Notes: generated from the letters alone by a model not told the origin. A stretch of DNA of 64,000 nt from Beijerinckia sp. 28-YEA-48 (GCF_900104955.1 NZ_FNSI01000001.1:1894001-1958000); one strand, 5' to 3'. Positions 8,460 through 16,970 are shown, counted from the first letter of the stretch. Translations and numbers: made by a program.

Positions 8460-9617
8460 TTATCGCGACGGCAGAGGTTCCTGAAAATGCAGTGCAAGCT
8501 CGCGGCCGAGTTTTGAGGACTCCATGGCCGCGAGGCAGATTTCAAGATTGGCGACGCCCCATTTCCCCGTATGCACCGGCGCTTTGCGCCCCTGAATGGC
8601 GTCGGCAAATTCCGCCAACACCAGATCGCGCGGTGTCTTGTCGGTGGCGACAATAATCTCTTCGCAGCCATTCTCATCATAAACGAGAATGCCGCCTGGT
8701 GATTGTCTGAGATCGCCGCGCTCGCAACTCACCACGGTCAAACCAAACGTCGGCTGATAAGGCGCGGCCGCTGGAATAGCCGTCTTGGCTCGCTTTTGTT
8801 TGGCCGCCAGTTCGGCGGCATTGACCGGCTCCCGCTTCAGTTTCGGTCTTTGATCCGGCGTTTCGACAAATCCCCATTCGGTGATGTCGCCGGTGAGCTC
8901 CATGGTCGAGAAATAGCCATAGCCATTGTAGACGGCCGTAGCCGAGGCGCCATCCTCAAACACCATGAAGACCGTGTGGGCGCCAATCGAAGGCCGGCGC
9001 GGATCCCAATCAAAGGTCTGAGCCCTGACGCTGCGGACGGCACCACCGCCGAGCAAGCGAATGATATCGAACTGGTGCGAGCCCTGGCGAAAGGTGACGC
9101 CGCCGCCCAGATTGACGTCGAACTCCTCGGCGCGCCGAGGGCGAAACATCCAATCGGTGAAGTCGCAAGTGTTGATCATGCGGACACGGCCGAGGCGACC
9201 GCTTTCAATAATGTCGCGCATCGCCTGAATGGGCGCGTCATAACTGTGGGAATGCCCGACCAAAAGCAGACGCCCCGCACGATCCGCCGCCACCACCATG
9301 GCCTGCGCATCCTCAAGCGACACCGCCATCGGCTTCTCGGTCAAAACATGCTTGCCAGCCTCAAAGGCAATCTGCGCATGGGCGCGATGCAGTTCCGTTG
9401 GGGTGGCGATATAAATCGCGTCGATGTCCGGATGAGCGACCAGAGCCTGCACGTCCGGATAGCCTTTAGCCCCCGTCTCCCGCTCGGCTTCCTGGCGCAG
9501 CGCGGCATTCGCCTCGACGAAGGCCGCGAGCTGAAAATCGTCGCTCTTTTCAATCGCCGGCAGAAAGGCGCGACCGGCGGCGCCCATGCCGACGATACCG
9601 ATTTTCAGGGATGCCAT
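8460..9617 (-). CDS. Gfo/Idh/MocA dehydrogenase, phthalate dihydrodiol dehydrogenase-like
   Basis: This 385-residue NAD(P)-dependent oxidoreductase starts with the Rossmann motif GIVGMGAAGRAF and has the family EKPMAVS motif (residues about 95-101) that contacts the cofactor and substrate. The stretch GHSHSYDAPIQAMRDII followed by RMINTCDFTDWMFRPRR and LGGGVTFRQGSHQFDIIRLL resembles, as I recall the family, 4,5-dihydroxyphthalate dehydrogenases such as Pht4. The start at 9617 has GGGAGGG just upstream; the longer frame to 9716 runs across the operator palindrome and is unlikely. It is divergent from a Rieske oxygenase of the phthalate-dioxygenase type, which fits a dihydroxylation then rearomatisation pair. 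Exact substrate remains inference. Confidence 0.82.
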   Translation of the reverse strand: MASLKIGIVGMGAAGRAFLPAIEKSDDFQLAAFVEANAALRQEAERETGAKGYPDVQALVAHPDIDAIYIATPTELHRAHAQIAFEAGKHVLTEKPMAVSLEDAQAMVVAADRAGRLLLVGHSHSYDAPIQAMRDIIESGRLGRVRMINTCDFTDWMFRPRRAEEFDVNLGGGVTFRQGSHQFDIIRLLGGGAVRSVRAQTFDWDPRRPSIGAHTVFMVFEDGASATAVYNGYGYFSTMELTGDITEWGFVETPDQRPKLKREPVNAAELAAKQKRAKTAIPAAAPYQPTFGLTVVSCERGDLRQSPGGILVYDENGCEEIIVATDKTPRDLVLAEFADAIQGRKAPVHTGKWGVANLEICLAAMESSKLGRELALHFQEPLPSR

Positions 9618-9678
9618 CCTCCCTCCCCGTTTGTGTCTTTGTTGGCTGCACGTCGGCAGCTTGCCAAATTCCCAACTT

Positions 9679-9698
9679 AATGTTAGGTAACTAACATT
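9679..9698. promoter_or_regulatory. Palindromic operator candidate in divergent promoter
   Basis: AATGTTAG at 9679-9686 and CTAACATT at 9691-9698 form a perfect 8-bp inverted repeat with a 4-base spacer (GTAA). It lies in the 135-bp gap between the divergent dehydrogenase (start 9617) and Rieske oxygenase (start 9753), and a TATAAC sequence (9698-9703) abuts it. The size and dyad fit the sites bound by MarR-family dimers, and a marR gene follows the oxygenase. Confidence 0.6.
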
Positions 9699-9752
9699 AT
9701 AACAAGACCCATTCAAGCCTGGGCTATTACGGAAAGCGTCTGGGAGAGAAAC

Positions 9753-11018
9753 ATGCTCACTGCCGAACAGAATGATTTGATCACCCGTATCGGGCCTGGA
9801 ACACCGGCCGGCGATCTATTGCGGCGCTATTGGCAGCCGATCGCAGCGGTTTCAGAGTTGAGCGGGCGCTGGACGATGCGCGTGCGCCTCTTGGGCGAAG
9901 ACCTGGTTCTCTATCGCAATCGCGAAGGCGGCTATGGCCTGGTGGCGGAGAAATGCCCGCACCGAGGCGCTTCGCTGGCCTATGGCATCCCGACCGAGAA
10001 CGGCTTGCGCTGCCCCTATCATGGCTGGGAGTTTGGTGCGACGGGCCAATGCCTCAGCCAGCCCAATGAGCCCGAGCGCATGGGCTTCAAGGATAAAATC
10101 AAAACCGCTGGCTATCCGGTCGAAGAGCTGAACGGCATGCTGTTCGCCTATCTCGGACCAGCCCCCCGCCCGCTGCTGCCGCGCTGGGACGGCTTTGTCG
10201 TCGAAGGCGCCATCCGAATGCTGGGGCGCGCCCTCATTCCGGTGAACTGGCTGCAGGTGATGGAAAATTCGCTCGATCCCATTCACACTGAATGGCTGCA
10301 CGGCCACACCTATGAATTCGTCAAGCAACAGGAAGGCGTGAAGGTCGCGATCTCGGCACGCCACGAAAAGATCGCCTTCAAGGAATTCGAATATGGCATG
10401 ACCAAGCATCGCTTGCTTGAGGGCCATTCCGAAGACTCCGACGACTGGCGCGTCGGCCATCCGGTGGTGTTCCCGAACATGCTCTCGGTGGGCAATGGCG
10501 ATGAAACCTCACGCTATTATGCCTTCCAGATCCGCGTGCCGGTGGACGACCAGCATACGATGCACATGTGGTACACGGCCTATATGCCGCCGAAGGATCG
10601 GCCGGTGCCATCGCATCTGCTTGAGAAGATCCACACCTATACGGTTCCCTGCAAGGACGAGAACGGCGAGTTCACTCTCGACAACGTCGACACCCAGGAC
10701 ATGATGGCCTGGATCACCCAAGGAGCAATCGCCGACCGGACGCAGGAAAATCTCGGTGTCTCCGACCAGGGCATCGCGCAATACCGCCGGATGGTCATGC
10801 GCGAGATCGAGAAGGTGCAAGCGGGCCAGGACCCGATCGCGCTTTTCCGCGATCCGGCCAAGAATGTGCGGCTCGATCTTCCCAACGAACGCAAGAAACA
10901 TCACAACAGCGATGGCTTCGGCAGCTGGATCATGCGCACCCACGCCGCCTACTCGCCTATCGCCCGCGACGTGATCGAGGTTTTCGAACCAAAAAAACAT
11001 TTGCAGCCCGCGGAATGA
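9753..11018 (+). CDS. Rieske aromatic-ring-hydroxylating oxygenase, alpha subunit
   Basis: This 421-residue protein is a terminal oxygenase component. The Rieske [2Fe-2S] motif is complete (CPHRGASLAYG near residue 67, CPYHGWEF near residue 87). The mononuclear iron site is visible as NSLDPIHTEWLHGH near residue 172, giving the bridging Asp and the two His ligands. The N-terminus (MLTAEQNDLITRIGPGTPAG) and length match the phthalate 4,5-dioxygenase group as I know it. It needs an external reductase, which is not encoded nearby; the Rieske ferredoxin-like gene at 21783 is the only other electron-transfer candidate in the window. The ATG at 9753 follows GGGAGAGAAAC. Divergent from the Pht4-like dehydrogenase and followed by marR. 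Confidence 0.88.
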   Translation: MLTAEQNDLITRIGPGTPAGDLLRRYWQPIAAVSELSGRWTMRVRLLGEDLVLYRNREGGYGLVAEKCPHRGASLAYGIPTENGLRCPYHGWEFGATGQCLSQPNEPERMGFKDKIKTAGYPVEELNGMLFAYLGPAPRPLLPRWDGFVVEGAIRMLGRALIPVNWLQVMENSLDPIHTEWLHGHTYEFVKQQEGVKVAISARHEKIAFKEFEYGMTKHRLLEGHSEDSDDWRVGHPVVFPNMLSVGNGDETSRYYAFQIRVPVDDQHTMHMWYTAYMPPKDRPVPSHLLEKIHTYTVPCKDENGEFTLDNVDTQDMMAWITQGAIADRTQENLGVSDQGIAQYRRMVMREIEKVQAGQDPIALFRDPAKNVRLDLPNERKKHHNSDGFGSWIMRTHAAYSPIARDVIEVFEPKKHLQPAE

Positions 11019-11020
11019 TC

Positions 11021-11058
11021 ATTTGTCTGGATGGCCTGGGCATGCCATCCAGACAAAT
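11021..11058 (+). repeat. 15-bp perfect inverted repeat between oxygenase and marR
   Basis: ATTTGTCTGGATGGC (11021-11035) and GCCATCCAGACAAAT (11044-11058) are exact reverse complements with an 8-nt spacer. The hairpin begins two bases after the oxygenase stop codon and ends 21 bases before the marR start at 11080. No T-run follows, so it is more likely an mRNA stability or attenuation element, or an operator, than a simple terminator. Confidence 0.75.
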
Positions 11059-11079
11059 CGTTGCAAATTGCGAGATCCT

Positions 11080-11574
11080 ATGGCGCGCCAGCCAAGCAAA
11101 CCCCAGGCAAGCAAATCCCAAGCAAGCAAATCTATGACGGTCGATCCTTCCGACCGCATGGCTCACCTGGTGAAGCTGGCCGGCAAAGCCCTGGTGCGCG
11201 CCTTGCAGATGCGCTTGGCGCAGATATCGGTTGCCCACGGCCACTGGACCTTTCTGCGCGTTCTCTGGCAGCAGGACGGGCTCAGCCAGGTCGAGCTCGG
11301 TGCGGTGGCTGGCGTCACGCGCCCTTCTACATCCGCCGCCGTCAAGGCCATGGAAGAATTGGGATATGTTGAGCTGCGTCAGCAAAAGGGCAATCGCAAG
11401 AACGTCTATGTTTTCCTGACAGCTGCCGGGCGTGCGCTTGAGCGCAAGCTTGTCCCGCTGGCTGTCGACGTCAACAAGATCGCCTTGGAGGGGTTTTCCG
11501 CGGCCGACGAAAAGCGGCTCCGGTCCATGCTCCTCAAGATCACCGAAAATTTGGCGGAAGATGAAGTTGTCTAG
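11080..11574 (+). CDS. MarR-family transcriptional regulator
   Basis: This 164-residue protein has a winged helix-turn-helix: helix 2 and recognition helix in LSQVELGAVAGVTRPSTSAA, followed by the wing (YVELRQQKGNRKNVYVFLT). MarR dimers usually repress nearby catabolic genes and release DNA when an aromatic acid binds. The start at 11080 gives MARQPSK; an upstream TTG at 11023 lies inside the hairpin repeat and is rejected. The N-terminal tail is a low-complexity (Q)ASKS repeat encoded by two and a half copies of a 15-bp unit at about 11091-11134. Its probable target is the palindrome at 9679-9698. Confidence 0.88.
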   Translation: MARQPSKPQASKSQASKSMTVDPSDRMAHLVKLAGKALVRALQMRLAQISVAHGHWTFLRVLWQQDGLSQVELGAVAGVTRPSTSAAVKAMEELGYVELRQQKGNRKNVYVFLTAAGRALERKLVPLAVDVNKIALEGFSAADEKRLRSMLLKITENLAEDEVV

Positions 11575-11677
11575 AGCCTGTTCGAAAATGCTTTAGAATA
11601 AATTGGGAGATCAGAGAGCTCAGCTCTTATGATGATAAGCCCTTGCTGAAAGCGAGGCAGTAATGGGAGGAACGATC

Positions 11678-12700
11678 ATGGCGGGGACCAAGGTCCGTTG
11701 CATGCTGGGTGCTGTCGCGCTGTTGGCGGCAATGGGGACATCGCAAGCCCAAGATGCCGAGGTGCAATTCTACAAAGGCAAGACAGTGCGGATGATCGTC
11801 GGCTTCGGACCCGGCGGCGGATACGATGCTTATGCGCGCATGATCTCGCCCTATCTGTCCCAAGAGCTCGGCGCCAATGTGGTGGTCGAGAACCAACCCG
11901 GCGCCGGCAGCATCAGCGCAATGAATAATCTGAGCATTGCCCCGCCCGACGGGCTGCAACTGATGCTGGCCAATGGCACCGCAGCGGGCCTGGCGCAGAT
12001 CATGGGCATGTCCGGCGTGCGCTACGATCTCGCCAAGCTGACGCAGCTCGGCACGGTCAGCGCTTCACCCTGGGTCTGGTTGGTGCCCGTGCAGTCGCCG
12101 CTGCGCAGCATCGACGATGTGCGCAAGATGGACCGGCCGCTGAACTGGTCGTCCAGCGGCCCGATCGACGGCCTGTCGGATGGCGCCCAGATCACCTGCG
12201 AAGCACTGAAGCTCAATTGCAAGATCGTGATGGGCTACAAAGGCAGCAGCGAGGCGGCCCTGGCGGTGGCACGCAATGAGATGGACGCCATCTATGTCTC
12301 CGACACCTCCGCCAACAATTATGTGAAGGCGGGCGATCTGCGGGCGCTGGTCAATATGGCGCGACGCAAATCGCGCTTCTTCCCCGATCTGCCGACGGTC
12401 TATGAGGCGGAGAAGCTGTCGCCGGAGGCGCAATGGCTGTTCGACTTTCACGGCACCGTGGAAGATCTCGGCCGCATCCTGATCATGCCCGCCAACATCC
12501 CGCCGGCGCGGCTGGCCTTCATCAACGCGGCGATCGCCCGTACCCTGAAGAACCCGACCCTGATCGCCGAGGGCGAGAGAACGCAGCGCTATGTCGACTT
12601 CATCGGCCCGGAGGAGACCCGCAAAGCAGTCAATTCCGCGATCGGCCAGCTGACGCCCGAACAGCGCAAGAGGGTGCAGGATGTGCTCACGGTAAAGTAG
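11678..12700 (+). CDS. Bug/TctC-family periplasmic binding protein (2 of 5)
   Basis: This 340-residue protein has a signal peptide (MLGAVALLAAMGTSQA, then QDAEVQFYKGK) and TctC-family hallmarks: VRMIVGFGPGGGYDAYAR near residue 40 and VVENQPGAGSISAMN near residue 75. It is more divergent than the other four copies (two cysteines in ITCEALKLNCK could form a disulfide). GGGAGG precedes the ATG at 11678; an in-frame ATG at 11663 is less well placed. It sits 103 bp after marR on the same strand, so uptake of the substrate of the Rieske oxygenase is a plausible role; related proteins such as TphC bind terephthalate. That link is inference. Confidence 0.85.
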   Translation: MAGTKVRCMLGAVALLAAMGTSQAQDAEVQFYKGKTVRMIVGFGPGGGYDAYARMISPYLSQELGANVVVENQPGAGSISAMNNLSIAPPDGLQLMLANGTAAGLAQIMGMSGVRYDLAKLTQLGTVSASPWVWLVPVQSPLRSIDDVRKMDRPLNWSSSGPIDGLSDGAQITCEALKLNCKIVMGYKGSSEAALAVARNEMDAIYVSDTSANNYVKAGDLRALVNMARRKSRFFPDLPTVYEAEKLSPEAQWLFDFHGTVEDLGRILIMPANIPPARLAFINAAIARTLKNPTLIAEGERTQRYVDFIGPEETRKAVNSAIGQLTPEQRKRVQDVLTVK

Positions 12701-12923
12701 AGGGCTATTTTACCGCCGGCGGTCAGACAACTGTTCGTTCATTCAACGGGCTAGCTTGAACTGATTGCGGGCGGTGACAGGTCCGTGCTATCTCGCCGCA
12801 AGTTCCGCGGGACTTTCCGTGGGACTTTTCGCTCCAATCGGCTCCGTCCTAGTCCAATTTCGGTCTTTAGCCGGGGTTGAAGGCGCGAAAATAGATGTTT
12901 AGAAACAGATGCTTGGTTAAAAT
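12701..12923. other. Intergenic gap, TctC to tRNA-Pro
   Basis: No gene is seen. ACCGCCGGCGGT (12712-12723) is a perfect 12-bp palindrome just after the TctC stop, and CGGTAAA/TTTACCG (12690-12696, 12709-12715) pairs around the stop codon. Two GGGACTTT-type repeats occur near 12815-12835. The tRNA promoter must lie in the last 60 bases. Confidence 0.4.
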
Positions 12924-13000
12924 CGGGGTATAGCGCAGTCTGGTAGCGCGGAAGTTTTGGGTACTTCAGGTCGTAGGTTCGAATCCTGCTACCCCGACCA
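12924..13000 (+). tRNA. tRNA-Pro (anticodon TGG)
   Basis: The 77-base gene folds into a full cloverleaf: acceptor CGGGGTA/TACCCCG with the C1-G72 pair typical of bacterial tRNA-Pro, anticodon stem GAAGT/ACTTC with loop TTTGGGT (anticodon TGG), and a T-arm with GTTCGAATC. The 3' CCA is encoded. Confidence 0.95.
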
Positions 13001-13036
13001 TTCCCAGCATTTGAGTCTCGTCGTTCGAACAGCGAA

Positions 13037-13354
13037 ATGGATCAGCCCATGACCGCCCGGATCTCCTGCCCCGCCAAGACCGCGACCCAGTCGGGTTTTG
13101 CCAAGTCGAGACGCTGGCTGCTGGAATTCGACCGGACCTCGGCGCGCGAGATCGATCCGCTGATGGGCTGGACGTCATCGAGTGACATGAATGCCCAGGT
13201 TAAGCTGTGGTTTCCGACCAAGGAAGAGGCCATCGCCTATGCCGAGCGTGAAGGCATTGCCTATGTGGTCGTCGAGCCTAATCCGGTGACGCGCAAGATC
13301 GTCTCCTATTCGGATAACTTCAAGACCAGCCGCATCGGTCAGTGGACCCACTGA
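13037..13354 (+). CDS. NDUFS4-like complex I accessory subunit
   Basis: This 105-residue protein matches the ETC complex I subunit conserved region (NDUFS4/18-kDa family). The visible family features are W-x-L-E-F-D near residue 30, PLMGWTSSSDM, LWFPTKEEAIAYAEREG and the C-terminal YSDNFKTSRIGQWTH. In mitochondria and alphaproteobacteria the subunit stabilises the NADH-dehydrogenase (N) module of complex I on the cytoplasmic side. The start may be 13037 or the second Met at 13049. It stands alone between two tRNA genes. Confidence 0.9.
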   Translation: MDQPMTARISCPAKTATQSGFAKSRRWLLEFDRTSAREIDPLMGWTSSSDMNAQVKLWFPTKEEAIAYAEREGIAYVVVEPNPVTRKIVSYSDNFKTSRIGQWTH

Positions 13355-13415
13355 TTTTTTGACGCGTTTTGTAACGTTTTGCGCGTCCTTCAAGCTACAC
13401 AACACGACAGTTTCA

Positions 13416-13492
13416 GGCTCCGTAGCTCAGCTGGATAGAGCAGCCGCCTTCTAAGCGGCAGGTCGTTGGTTCGAGCCCAACCGGAGTCGCCA
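13416..13492 (+). tRNA. tRNA-Arg (anticodon TCT)
   Basis: The 77-base gene has acceptor GGCTCCG/CGGAGTC with discriminator G, D-arm GCTC/GAGC, anticodon stem GCCGC/GCGGC with loop CTTCTAA (anticodon TCT), T-arm GTTGG/CCAAC and encoded CCA. It marks the left edge of an AT-richer island, and a partial copy of its 3' half occurs at 16971-16999. Confidence 0.95.
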
Positions 13493-13975
13493 CTTTTCGA
13501 TGATATCAATGACTTAGTCGGCAGGCCGAAAATGGTCATGCGACTGCTTTTCCGAACGCTCGGAATCCTGTTCACTTTTTCGACTTTACCGGATCGCCTA
13601 CTGGCCCCTAACGCGGGCCTGATCGCCTGTCAGCGGATCCACGGGGAGATGCGTTTGGTCTGCCGGACCACTCATCAATGCAGATTTTGCAGATTTGCCA
13701 CTTTTCAAATATCCACATCCGCGAAAGCTTAAGTATATTTCGCCGGCCTTTTTAGCGACTGAGAATAGGCATTCTCATCGCAGAAATCAGAGAACTGATA
13801 TCAAATTTAACTTGGTGCCGTATCCCGTGATGTTTGCGAGACCACATGTCACGCAGTATACGAATAAGTTACTGAGAACCAATATTGTACGCTGCGAACC
13901 TATCTAGATCGAACGGTCAAAATCGAGATAGAAAAGGGTCCGAAAGCGCCTTGAAATTCAGGTAAGGTCAAGTTC
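13493..13975. other. Gene-free AT-richer stretch after tRNA-Arg
   Basis: About 480 bases hold no convincing gene. Composition drops in GC relative to flanking DNA from about 13700. Short open frames (13695-13907; 13466-13732, which runs through the tRNA) lack a ribosome-binding site and protein-like composition. The stretch probably holds the promoter of the island gene at 13976. Confidence 0.5.
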
Positions 13976-15886
13976 ATGCAACTTAACGAAACTGACCCTG
14001 CGGATTTAAATGAAATAACCACATCAAAACTGACATCTAAGATGGCGGAAGCAAATCTTCAGATCTTAAAGCTTCGAAAAGACCTTGAGTCAGTAATATA
14101 TAATAGAGACTACTTACTCGGCAAATTAAAATTCTTACTTACCAGTTTAGACTCAAGAGATAGCGTCGGCTTCTCTGGATTTCATCCAGCGGAATCGGCT
14201 TCCAGCTTATTATTGAGTGCGACACAGCGCTTAGATATCTGGAATCAAATGTGCGAGGCGTTCGATCTCGATGCGCCTTGGCGCGCACTTGGCCCGCATG
14301 ATGGTTATCCGGGCGCACGAAACATTCTCATCTGCGCGTCTGGGGGAATCGGAGACATCATCCTCGTCACCCCCTTGGCCGAAGCGCTACATGAACAATT
14401 TGGAGCGCGTATATTCGTTGTACATACCCATAAAGCAACAAAAGATATTTTGGATGACAATGTATACATAGCTGGGCATGCGGTATTAACCAACACTGAA
14501 TCCGAAAGATTTACAGATCATCTTTCCAGATTGGATATATTTGATCTTTTAGTACTTCATAGATACGCAACATTATATCTTCCTCCGCCAAAATCCAGAA
14601 TTCCCGCCGACTTTCTTCGTATAGCGCATATGCGAGGAGTGGAATGGAACCATTATGCTTTAACTGATTGGCCTCACGACAATAATACATTTGCGAAGAA
14701 GGCAACCGCAGGAGGATTTGGACTTTTAGATTTGACCGGATTCACCGGCAATCTCCCCGTCTCCCAGACCAGCAGCTTGTATATTATGCCGTCTCCCCCT
14801 GCCGAAACGGTCCTCGGCGACCTTCGAGGCCGCTACGTCACGGTCCATCATGGCGCGGACCCGCATGGGACCGAGAACGGACTGCAGACGAAAAATATGT
14901 CGATGAAGCAATGGGAGGAGATTGTTTCGCTACTCAAGCAGCAAGGGCAGAAAACGGTACAGATAGGAGCTAACACAGAGGACTTGATCAAAGGCGTTTC
15001 CATCGATCTTCGCGGCAAGCTCTCGCTGAGGGAAAGCGCATACGTCATAAAACATGCGGCCTGCCACATCGATACCGAAGGCGGATTGGTTCACATCGCC
15101 AGAGCTGTTCATCGCACCGCGATGGTCATTTTTGGCCCGACATCTGCGCCCTTCTTCGGATATCCGCAAAACGAGAACATCGCCCCGGCGAAATGCGGCG
15201 ATTGCTGGTCGGTCACGCGTGACTGGATGAGCAACTGCCCGAGGTCGATGAGGCATCCTGAATGCATGGTTCACCATCAACCGGCGACCATCGTTGAAAA
15301 AGTGAGCCGGCTCGCTAGGCCTGTGGCGCCAGCCTATCTCGACACCATCACGAGAGCCGTTGATTGGACGTCAACCATCGACCGGTCGATCAAGCACAAC
15401 CGCATCCTGCTGTTATCCACCGACTGGCACAAATCGGCAAACGCATCGCGGCTCTCGCCGGATGTGTACGATCGAGGCATTCATCTGAATGACTGGCCAT
15501 CGGTGCCGGCATTCGACAACAAGCCCGCGATACCATTCTCCAACGCGCAAATTCATGCGGCGTCCGGCATCTATCCGATGGTCATCATCGAGTTCGTCAG
15601 AGCCATCGATATTTCCGCCGCCGACCTTCTACTCGATGCCCTTCGTGTCGTTTCCGATAAGGGGCGCGTTATCGCAGCCCTCGATGCTTCTCAGCGGGAT
15701 GCGCTTTTTGACGTTCTCAAGGCTCTTGAAAACGCGGATAGACCGCTAGCCTGCCAACTTTACAAGCGAGCCTATGACGATCTCGCATCGATCCAAACGG
15801 ATCAAATCATAATAACAATTTCGAAATCAGCACCAGAATTGGAACCGGAATCTAAGCGAGGGCTTCCGTGGTTCAAAAAACAATAG
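13976..15886 (+). CDS. GT9 (heptosyltransferase-like) fusion protein
   Basis: This 636-residue protein has three parts. Residues 1-65 are a charged helical, possibly coiled-coil lead. Residues about 110-450 form a glycosyltransferase family 9 fold, with the N-terminal nucleotide-sugar motif ILICASGGIGDIILVTPLAE and the C-terminal half including YVTVHHGADP, then DTEGGLVHIARA and VIFGPTSAPFFGYP (the acceptor/donor loop of ADP-heptose transferases). Residues about 480-620 are an extra domain whose MVIIEFVRAIDISAADLLLD segment loosely recalls a methyltransferase fold. It likely transfers a sugar to a surface glycan or protein in the cytoplasm. The first half is AT-rich with rare-looking codons, the second half (after about 14750) is near host composition, which suggests transfer and perhaps a chimaera. 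It overlaps the next gene by 19 bp. Confidence 0.75.
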   Translation: MQLNETDPADLNEITTSKLTSKMAEANLQILKLRKDLESVIYNRDYLLGKLKFLLTSLDSRDSVGFSGFHPAESASSLLLSATQRLDIWNQMCEAFDLDAPWRALGPHDGYPGARNILICASGGIGDIILVTPLAEALHEQFGARIFVVHTHKATKDILDDNVYIAGHAVLTNTESERFTDHLSRLDIFDLLVLHRYATLYLPPPKSRIPADFLRIAHMRGVEWNHYALTDWPHDNNTFAKKATAGGFGLLDLTGFTGNLPVSQTSSLYIMPSPPAETVLGDLRGRYVTVHHGADPHGTENGLQTKNMSMKQWEEIVSLLKQQGQKTVQIGANTEDLIKGVSIDLRGKLSLRESAYVIKHAACHIDTEGGLVHIARAVHRTAMVIFGPTSAPFFGYPQNENIAPAKCGDCWSVTRDWMSNCPRSMRHPECMVHHQPATIVEKVSRLARPVAPAYLDTITRAVDWTSTIDRSIKHNRILLLSTDWHKSANASRLSPDVYDRGIHLNDWPSVPAFDNKPAIPFSNAQIHAASGIYPMVIIEFVRAIDISAADLLLDALRVVSDKGRVIAALDASQRDALFDVLKALENADRPLACQLYKRAYDDLASIQTDQIIITISKSAPELEPESKRGLPWFKKQ

Positions 15887-16962
15887 GATACCCTGCCTAT
15901 GTCATAACCGGCGATCCGGGATGGATTGATCATTCTGTCGCCAAGAAGGCAATCGCGGATGAATGCGCCTCGCCTGCATTGCTGCATCAAATAGGCGCCG
16001 ACTTCATTTATGCGCATAAGGACGATTTGCCAGCCGTCAAACTGCAAGGTGACTCGACGTTCTGGCGCATGCTTTCGAAGCGATCGCAGGCCTCCGCCTA
16101 TGCGGGAACGGTCGAAGTCCCAACCAGTTTAGCGGCGGCTGCCTTCGGCAGAAAAGATCTCTTACCTCGTTTCGTTCGCAACGGTCGCGTGTTGTGGGAA
16201 AGCATATTGACGTGGTTGGTGCTCCACGGCATCGACGAGCACAAGCTCTGGAAATTGATCGATCCAGCTTTTCCCGAACAGTTACGCAGAAGATCAGTGG
16301 GCTCAGAACCTGGCTTAAGTGTGCTGGACGAAATTCTTTTAAAAGCTGAACCGCACCTTTGGGGGGCGGCGGACAATTATCAAACGCTATGCCAGGCGCT
16401 CGACAATTGGTTGATCAACCATGGAGTGCATCAACGTAAGCTATTCTGGGCCATGCGTTCTTCGGACGTCTCGCGACAAGGTCTCACACGCGGCAAATTC
16501 GATGTCGCCGCTCTGCGAGCCGCTCATCAAACCCCTCACTTGATCCGAGAAAAGTGGGGGCTGGATTTCATCATCGATACAACGCCCCCACGAAGACGGC
16601 GCGCGCCCGGTTACGGTCAATACGTTAGCGGCACGACATCGATTTGGAGCGGAAAACACACCGTCTTCACGCCCACGCCCGACACAGCGTTCGGCGGTGA
16701 TGTGACGGTTCAATTCGATGGGCCGGCATCGGCGCTTTTCTTTTTCATCATAGAAATGACGCTGGAAGAGAAATCGATCGTATCGGCCCAGGTTGGAGAT
16801 GATGGCTCCATCGACGCCATTCGTGCGGAGCGCTCGGGCAATGTCACTATGCGAATCCTGGTTCGTCGCGCGACGAGCAATATCTACCGCCTGAAGCTGC
16901 AAAATAGCGCGTCGGCTCATTCCGACTGGCTCAAGTCGGTTTCAGTTCATCCACTCGATTAA
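15868..16962 (+). CDS. Unknown protein paired with the GT9 fusion
   Basis: I do not recognise this 364-residue protein. It starts at GTG 15868, inside the end of the previous gene (19-bp overlap), with GCGAGGG as ribosome-binding site, so translation is probably coupled. Residues 1-235 look alpha-helical with many Trp/Leu (ESILTWLVLHGIDEHKLWKL, DNWLINHGVHQRKLFWAM), the two passages W-L-x-x-H-G-x-x-x-x-K-L-(F)W being an internal repeat. A basic linker (PPRRRRAPGYG) leads to a C-terminal, beta-rich domain of about 120 residues that could be a jelly-roll or carbohydrate-binding module. No signal peptide or membrane segment is seen. Context suggests a role in glycan assembly with the GT9 protein. 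Confidence 0.6.
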   Translation: MVQKTIGYPAYVITGDPGWIDHSVAKKAIADECASPALLHQIGADFIYAHKDDLPAVKLQGDSTFWRMLSKRSQASAYAGTVEVPTSLAAAAFGRKDLLPRFVRNGRVLWESILTWLVLHGIDEHKLWKLIDPAFPEQLRRRSVGSEPGLSVLDEILLKAEPHLWGAADNYQTLCQALDNWLINHGVHQRKLFWAMRSSDVSRQGLTRGKFDVAALRAAHQTPHLIREKWGLDFIIDTTPPRRRRAPGYGQYVSGTTSIWSGKHTVFTPTPDTAFGGDVTVQFDGPASALFFFIIEMTLEEKSIVSAQVGDDGSIDAIRAERSGNVTMRILVRRATSNIYRLKLQNSASAHSDWLKSVSVHPLD

Positions 16963-16970
16963 GGCATGGC

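Noticed and set aside
12690..12723. Terminator after the second TctC gene
   Set aside because: Two small dyads are present but neither has a good stem followed by a T-run.
13359..13390. Terminator GACGCG...CGCGTC after the NDUFS4-like gene
   Set aside because: Only a 6-bp stem with a 15-base loop; too weak to list.
13466..13732. Small frame starting inside tRNA-Arg
   Set aside because: It reads the tRNA as protein, has no ribosome-binding site and no protein-like segments.
13695..13907. 70-codon frame in the AT-richer gap
   Set aside because: No start signal and no recognisable feature; could be chance in a 480-base gap.
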